Assembly (NCBI GenBank): GCA_019671135.1
Contig: JAHRHY010000003.1
Coordinates: forward strand, 744,001-808,000
Length of the DNA: 64,000 bases
Reading direction: 5' to 3'
From: Linnemannia hyalina
Lineage: Eukaryota > Mortierellomycota > Mortierellomycetes > Mortierellales > Mortierellaceae
A program made the translations under genes and the position numbers. Shown in pieces: positions 60,301 through 64,000 of the stretch. Under the pieces are notes generated by a model. That model saw only the letters and a program-made list of their open reading frames with translations, made no database searches and had not been told where the DNA came from. The stretch's first letter is position 1, and each line of letters opens with the position of its first letter.

Positions 60301-60973
60301 CTCCCTCCAAAACACTTCCTACTCTTGCACAAGGGTCTTGATTGACATCATGACGTGGCGCTGCACGTCCTCCTCCTCTTCTTCCTCCTCCTCCACTTCT
60401 TCCTCCTCTTCCTCTTCTTCCTCCTCCTCCTCTTCTTCCTCCTCCTCCTCTTCTTCCTCCTCCTCTTCTTCCTCCTCCTCCTCCATCAGGATTGAGCGGT
60501 TTCTTCGTCTGCTTCCGAGGAGGTTTGGGAGAGTTGAGCCACTGTTGTGTCTTGGCGATACGGTCATCTGAAATGGCTCCTCGAAAGTCGCTTGTTGCTG
60601 ACTGTAGTGACGCTTCCCTGTCACTTGAGTTGATATCGATGTTGTTATTGTCGATGATGCTGTCGATGATGCTGTCGAAGATGTTGTTACCGTTGTTGGC
60701 ATCGCCATTAGACTGGGTGTTATGCCGGGCTGGTTTGTTGTTAGGGCTACTATAGACTGGTGCGTGGCCTAAAGGGTCCATGATCGTGTCCGGCGAGAAA
60801 TCCTCCAATCCCAACGCGACCGCTGCTGCCTCAGCTCCGGTTGCTCGCTCGGCCCCAGATCTAGACTTGGAGTTGGACTGGCTGCCGACATCCAGTGCGT
60901 TGGCTACGGCGTGAAGAAGCACCAGAGCGCTCGAGAGGCATAAAAGTGGCCCTGAGACTGTTGACCACCGCAT
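57367..60973 (-). CDS. Secreted S41/CPAF-like protease homologue with Gly-Arg and acidic tracts
   Basis: Exons complement(57367..58769, 58865..59553, 59664..60973), 1133 residues. Residues 1-26 form a signal peptide (STVSGPLLCLSSALVLLHAVANA). Residues 164-203 are an unbroken Gly/Arg tract. From about 215 comes a CPAF/S41-type module: DFGFPAEVRKDTVDTIKSLI, RDGHLSYDADCFRAF, ILNCDVLAIDGRDAVGYIQDW (PDZ-like). The C-terminal half has the clan SK protease elements LILDLSHNTGGYVC and LTDGYCGSSCALIS (candidate nucleophile Ser), then a 70-residue Asp/Glu tract and a beta-rich end. Fungal members are poorly characterised. Whether the catalytic His and Glu are in place cannot be decided by eye, so protease activity is inferred. 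Confidence 0.82.
60365..60484 (-). repeat. GGA/AGA purine repeat coding Gly-Arg
   Basis: A near-pure GGA/AGA/GAA tract. In frame it reads Gly/Arg; one other frame reads a continuous polyglutamate. Confidence 0.9.
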
Positions 60974-61421
60974 CAGAAGGTATGGGTGATATGACTGAAA
61001 GCGGAATAACCTGAGAGATAGAAAAGAGGGGGTGTGGGAAAACAAAAAAAAAGTGCAAAAGGAGGTATGGATGATTGAAGAGAAGAAGAGGAAAAAAGGT
61101 TGCGAGAAAATGAACCATCGATAGTGAACGAGCATTCTGTGAGTCGACCTGCCCCTTATTCAAGCTTTCACTGTAGCACGTCTTTCATGTTTACACACCC
61201 CCTTCTTTCTCTTCTCCTGACCTTAATAGGTTCCTTTCACCTGAACAGAAAGGAGCACACACCAGGGAAGAAAAAACAAGACAAACGAGAAAAGACAAAA
61301 GAAATAAGGGCAGTGTTGTATCTCTCGAGAATGAATGAAGAAAGAAATGGGTTCACTCATCCTTTATTCACAAGCAAGTGGAAATTTTTTGGTTATTTTT
61401 GTCAGTCGAATTCAACCCTGT
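60974..61421. other. Promoter of the S41-like gene and 3' region of eL6
   Basis: 448 bases without a gene. It is purine-rich on the plus strand (CT-rich on the transcribed minus strand) upstream of the protease start. Confidence 0.45.
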
Positions 61422-62882
61422 TTAGAACTGGAGAGCGTGGGGAGCCTGGCCCTTGGAGAGAGAGAACTTGGCGGACAAGTACTGGCGGAGGTGCTCGACC
61501 TTGTTGACAGCCTCAAGGATGACCTTGTCGGTAGCCTTCTGGAGAGCGACCTTGTTCTCGGCAAGGGGCTCCTTCTTCTTCTCACCCTCGAAGAAAGCCT
61601 CCTCAGTGGCGGCCTTCTTGGTAGCCTTGGGGCGGGCGAAGTAGGCATCGTTCAACTGAGCATCGATCTATTTTATATTCCAACGAAGGCATTTGTCTCC
61701 TGATTAGTATCCAGTTGAATCCGTAACTTGGTTCCTGATAAAACAAAAAAAGAGTTCCAGGGAGCCTTCATGTTCTTACCTTGGTGGCATCAAGCTCAAC
61801 CTTGGTGGAGGTGGCAATGACGTAGGCCTGGTTGACGCGCTTGAGAGGGACGCCGTTGACCTTGAAGGGGCCGGAGACGAGCAAAAGGCCAGACTCGAGC
61901 TGCTTCAAGAAGACAACGCGCTTGCCGCGGTAGCGACCGGCCAAGAGGATGAGGACGGTACCGGGGACGATGGTGTTGCGGAGCTTGGCAACACCGGCGT
62001 GCTTGCGGTTCTTCTTGGGGAGAGCAACATCCTCAGCGGCGTAGAAGCGGGGGGCCTTGGCAGCGGCAATGACGCGGGAGCCACCGTTCTTGGCGCCCTT
62101 GACCTCAACGGTCTTGTTGGCGGCAGGGGCATTGATGGCAATGGCACCAGTGGGCTTGCGCTTGTACAAGACACGCTTGGCAATGACCTGCGAGCGGCTG
62201 TACTTGTTGACTCCAGCGGCGAGGAGAGAGTTACGGGGCTAATTAAGAGCAGCGATATGTCCAAAGTTTTCCAGTTAATTTCTTCGCCATGGTCACTATT
62301 GCTGATGTCGGCGTTCCTATGAAGGGGTCGTTTGTAGGCTGTTCTGTGGCGGCGAGAGGCTTGAGGCTATCGCCTGATCTGTCCAATATACTTTTTTGCA
62401 TATTTTCCCGCCTTTCTGCGAATACGAGGTTGATCTTGTATCTCCTGTTCCCGTTTGCCCCCACTTGCAGCAGACAGTGCCTTGGTGTTTCCTGATGACT
62501 TGCTGAAATGGATTCCTTGCAAAGACACACCGACCGCCTTTTTTAGGCCCATCTCATAGGCACTATGGGTCATCACTCTCACTGCCCTCCATCGTGCATA
62601 TTTCCGGACGTAGCTTCCTGATGGTTTGGTGGGGGCAGTTGGGAACCAAGAGAACGCCTGTTGGCGGAAACGTAGTTGTGTTGTAGAAAAACAGCTTTGG
62701 CAGGGTGTTTGAGTCCGGGCGAAGCCGTCGTAGTGTCGTTGGTGTTGTAAAATAGTGCTGGCGTTCTGCTACCATAGACTGATCCTGCTCCTTCCGGTTG
62801 AATGCTTATGCTGCAAGTCCCTGCTTCTGTGAAGGCACCCCAAGACGAAATGGCTGTCACTGCAGCATACCTTGTGAACCAT
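61422..62882 (-). CDS. RPL6: 60S ribosomal protein eL6
   Basis: Exons complement(61422..61667, 61780..62238, 62871..62882), 238 residues. The body is clear: [87 protein letters not shown], and terminal [20 protein letters not shown]. It sits on the solvent face of the large ribosomal subunit. Exon 2 has no ATG and opens after TTAATTAG, so an upstream exon is required. The best candidate is ATGGTTCACAAG (MVHK) followed by GTATGC at 62865-62870, in phase and preceded by a pyrimidine-rich, TOP-like leader. This makes the first intron 632 bases. The first exon is the weak part; the rest is firm. Confidence 0.85.
62239..62870 (-). other. Proposed long first intron of eL6
   Basis: 632 bases, donor GTATGC, acceptor TTAATTAG. 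It contains ORF-like stretches on the minus strand with no recognisable domain, and no snoRNA box pattern that I could find. Confidence 0.5.
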
Positions 62883-64000
62883 TTCTGATATCTAATTGAG
62901 CAGCAATCGTAATAAGACAGAGGCGGGAAGAGGTTAGGTTCTCGATCATATTCGGTTCTGTTGAAACTCCTAGAACAGGGTCTCTCCACCATAAGTAACA
63001 GCGATCCTCCTGGACAGTACTGCCTTCAGTTTGGTTGGTCTCGCTGTGATATAATAATACACTGTCGCTAAGGGGTTGACGTGCAGTTGTGGTCGAGATC
63101 AGAGTGATGGCTAGCACTCGTCGTTTTGATGTACGTGTAGCCACTTCTTTTTGCCTCTGCCAGTTTGATGGTGAAGGCTGCTGTTGAGTGATGTTTTTGT
63201 TCATCCATGTCTCCTGCACTGTTTATGGTCGCAGGGTATTTTTTTTGAGGTCGTTTGACAGAGTTCATGCATAGATGTAAGTGCCATCTTATGCACAAAA
63301 CAAGAGAGCAGCGAAAAGGTCGGGTTTCTGGTATCGATCGGCGTAAGTTGAGTTTTTGTGTGATTCCTCCAGGTCGATGGGTGGTAATGATGGTGTCGGT
63401 GAGGGATCGATGGTATCCGTCGATATGGATGCGGCAATGGATGAATGTAGCCATCTACGATGTGGACATCCTTTCCTCTTTGTATATGGTGCTGGTATGG
63501 GTGTCTCCAATTACATTTAGAAGTACGAAAGAAGGATTCAAAGTCACCCAAGCCAACAAATGATTAATAGTAGCGGGCTTCAAGAGTCAAGGGTAGGTCA
63601 TGTGACTCGCCATATTTAATTTTTCTCGCCTTGAAGTTTGAACAAATGGTGCTGTTGCTTTCTGTCGAGGAGGCATCCATGAACAATAAAGGAGCAGCAA
63701 TTGACAGTAATTGGCACCAACAAAGAAGCCATTGAGGCTGGTTGAAAAAGAAACCGAACAAAGAAAAGCAACCCTTGTTAATGGCTTATCACACGCACCC
63801 AGTTGTCGGCCCTTGCTGGTTCAATTGCTCATGAAGGGAAATAAAAGAAGGGGGAGTCAAGCAAACCACAATCACATCAAAAGAAACGAAAAAGAGGAGG
63901 CAGATAAGCACGCAAGCAAGCAATTGCGATGGCATCTGAGGTTGCCACTGTAGACTTGATGTGTTTGTCCGTTGGGATATAAAAAGCAGTGTCGGTTGTT
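62883..64000. other. Right-end region without a supported gene
   Basis: eL6 promoter (minus) with a pyrimidine-rich stretch just upstream of the proposed start. Overlapping minus-strand ORFs at 62.86-63.55 kb are not supported by domains. A TATA box at 63977-63985 points rightward out of the window. Confidence 0.5.
63977..63985 (+). promoter_or_regulatory. TATA box pointing to a gene beyond the right edge
   Basis: TATAAAAAG 15-25 bases from the window end on the plus strand; its gene would lie outside. Confidence 0.3.

Noticed and set aside
60319..60708. Minus-strand frame with a long polyglutamate run
   Set aside because: An alternative frame of the GGA/AGA tract; the Gly-Arg frame continues into conserved S41-like sequence on both sides.
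62243..62530. [10 protein letters not shown] frame just before eL6 exon 2 as the eL6 N-terminus
   Set aside because: It reaches a stop before the splice acceptor and no GT donor lies between its ATG and the acceptor.
1..64000. CRISPR arrays, operons or prokaryotic islands
   Set aside because: Genes are intron-containing and fungal throughout; simple repeats lack unique spacers of constant length.

Overview
This window is nuclear DNA from a filamentous, early-diverging fungus. The best guess is Mortierellomycota or Mucoromycota. That rests on the mix of fungal gene families (PNS1, YPT1, an LSH/IRC5-type ATPase, a fungal-type AMP deaminase), many short introns of about 90-260 bases with GTAAGT/GTATGT donors and (T/A)AG acceptors, and families that many yeasts have lost (Ku80 with its C-terminal PK-binding domain, a USP16/45-type deubiquitinase, a CECR2/RSF1-type DDT-PHD protein, an ACC-synthase-like aminotransferase). 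No taxonomic marker settles the genus. I found no prokaryotic gene cluster, CRISPR array, rRNA or tRNA gene.

The window holds twenty protein-coding genes that I can support. For the spliced complete genes I joined exons by hand; the reading frame closes across every junction and each joined CDS is a multiple of three. Minus strand, 1-12.2 kb: a large disordered protein with a propeller-like C-terminus (runs off the left edge), a glutathione S-transferase, a USP16/45-like ubiquitin hydrolase, and an LSH/HELLS/IRC5 SNF2 ATPase. At 12.5-24.2 kb: POP7/RPP20 (+), AMP deaminase (-), a cysteine-rich secreted or GPI-type protein (-), an unrecognised eight-helix membrane protein (+), and a 1359-residue F-box/WD40 protein (-). 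At 26.8-40.1 kb: a BolA protein (-) divergent from a PNS1 choline-transporter-like protein (+), then two single-exon genes, a small Ser-rich protein with a very long ATG-free leader and a Thr/Ser-rich membrane protein. These sit among long non-coding stretches rich in microsatellites. At 41-63 kb: an ACC-synthase-like aminotransferase (-), a CECR2/RSF1-like chromatin factor (-), the Rab GTPase YPT1 (+), Ku80 (-), a vacuolar amino-acid transporter (-), an S41/CPAF-like secreted protease homologue (-) and ribosomal protein eL6 (-).

There is no obvious pathway cluster. Chromatin, ubiquitin and DNA-repair functions are frequent (USP16/45-like next to LSH, CECR2/RSF1-like, Ku80, the KEN-box propeller protein), but ordinary gene order could explain this. 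The non-gene space is the more unusual part. A snap-back repeat family has two copies here, one inside the GST intron, with the palindromic core inverted between copies. There is an ATG-free leader of about 840 bases, a 22-base micro-exon beside an alternative acceptor that would truncate PNS1, and unusually long first introns in YPT1 and eL6.

I did not find a clear previously undescribed multi-gene system. The findings are listed by how much I would want them checked. Exon boundaries come from reading splice signals and frame only; no transcript or homology search was available.
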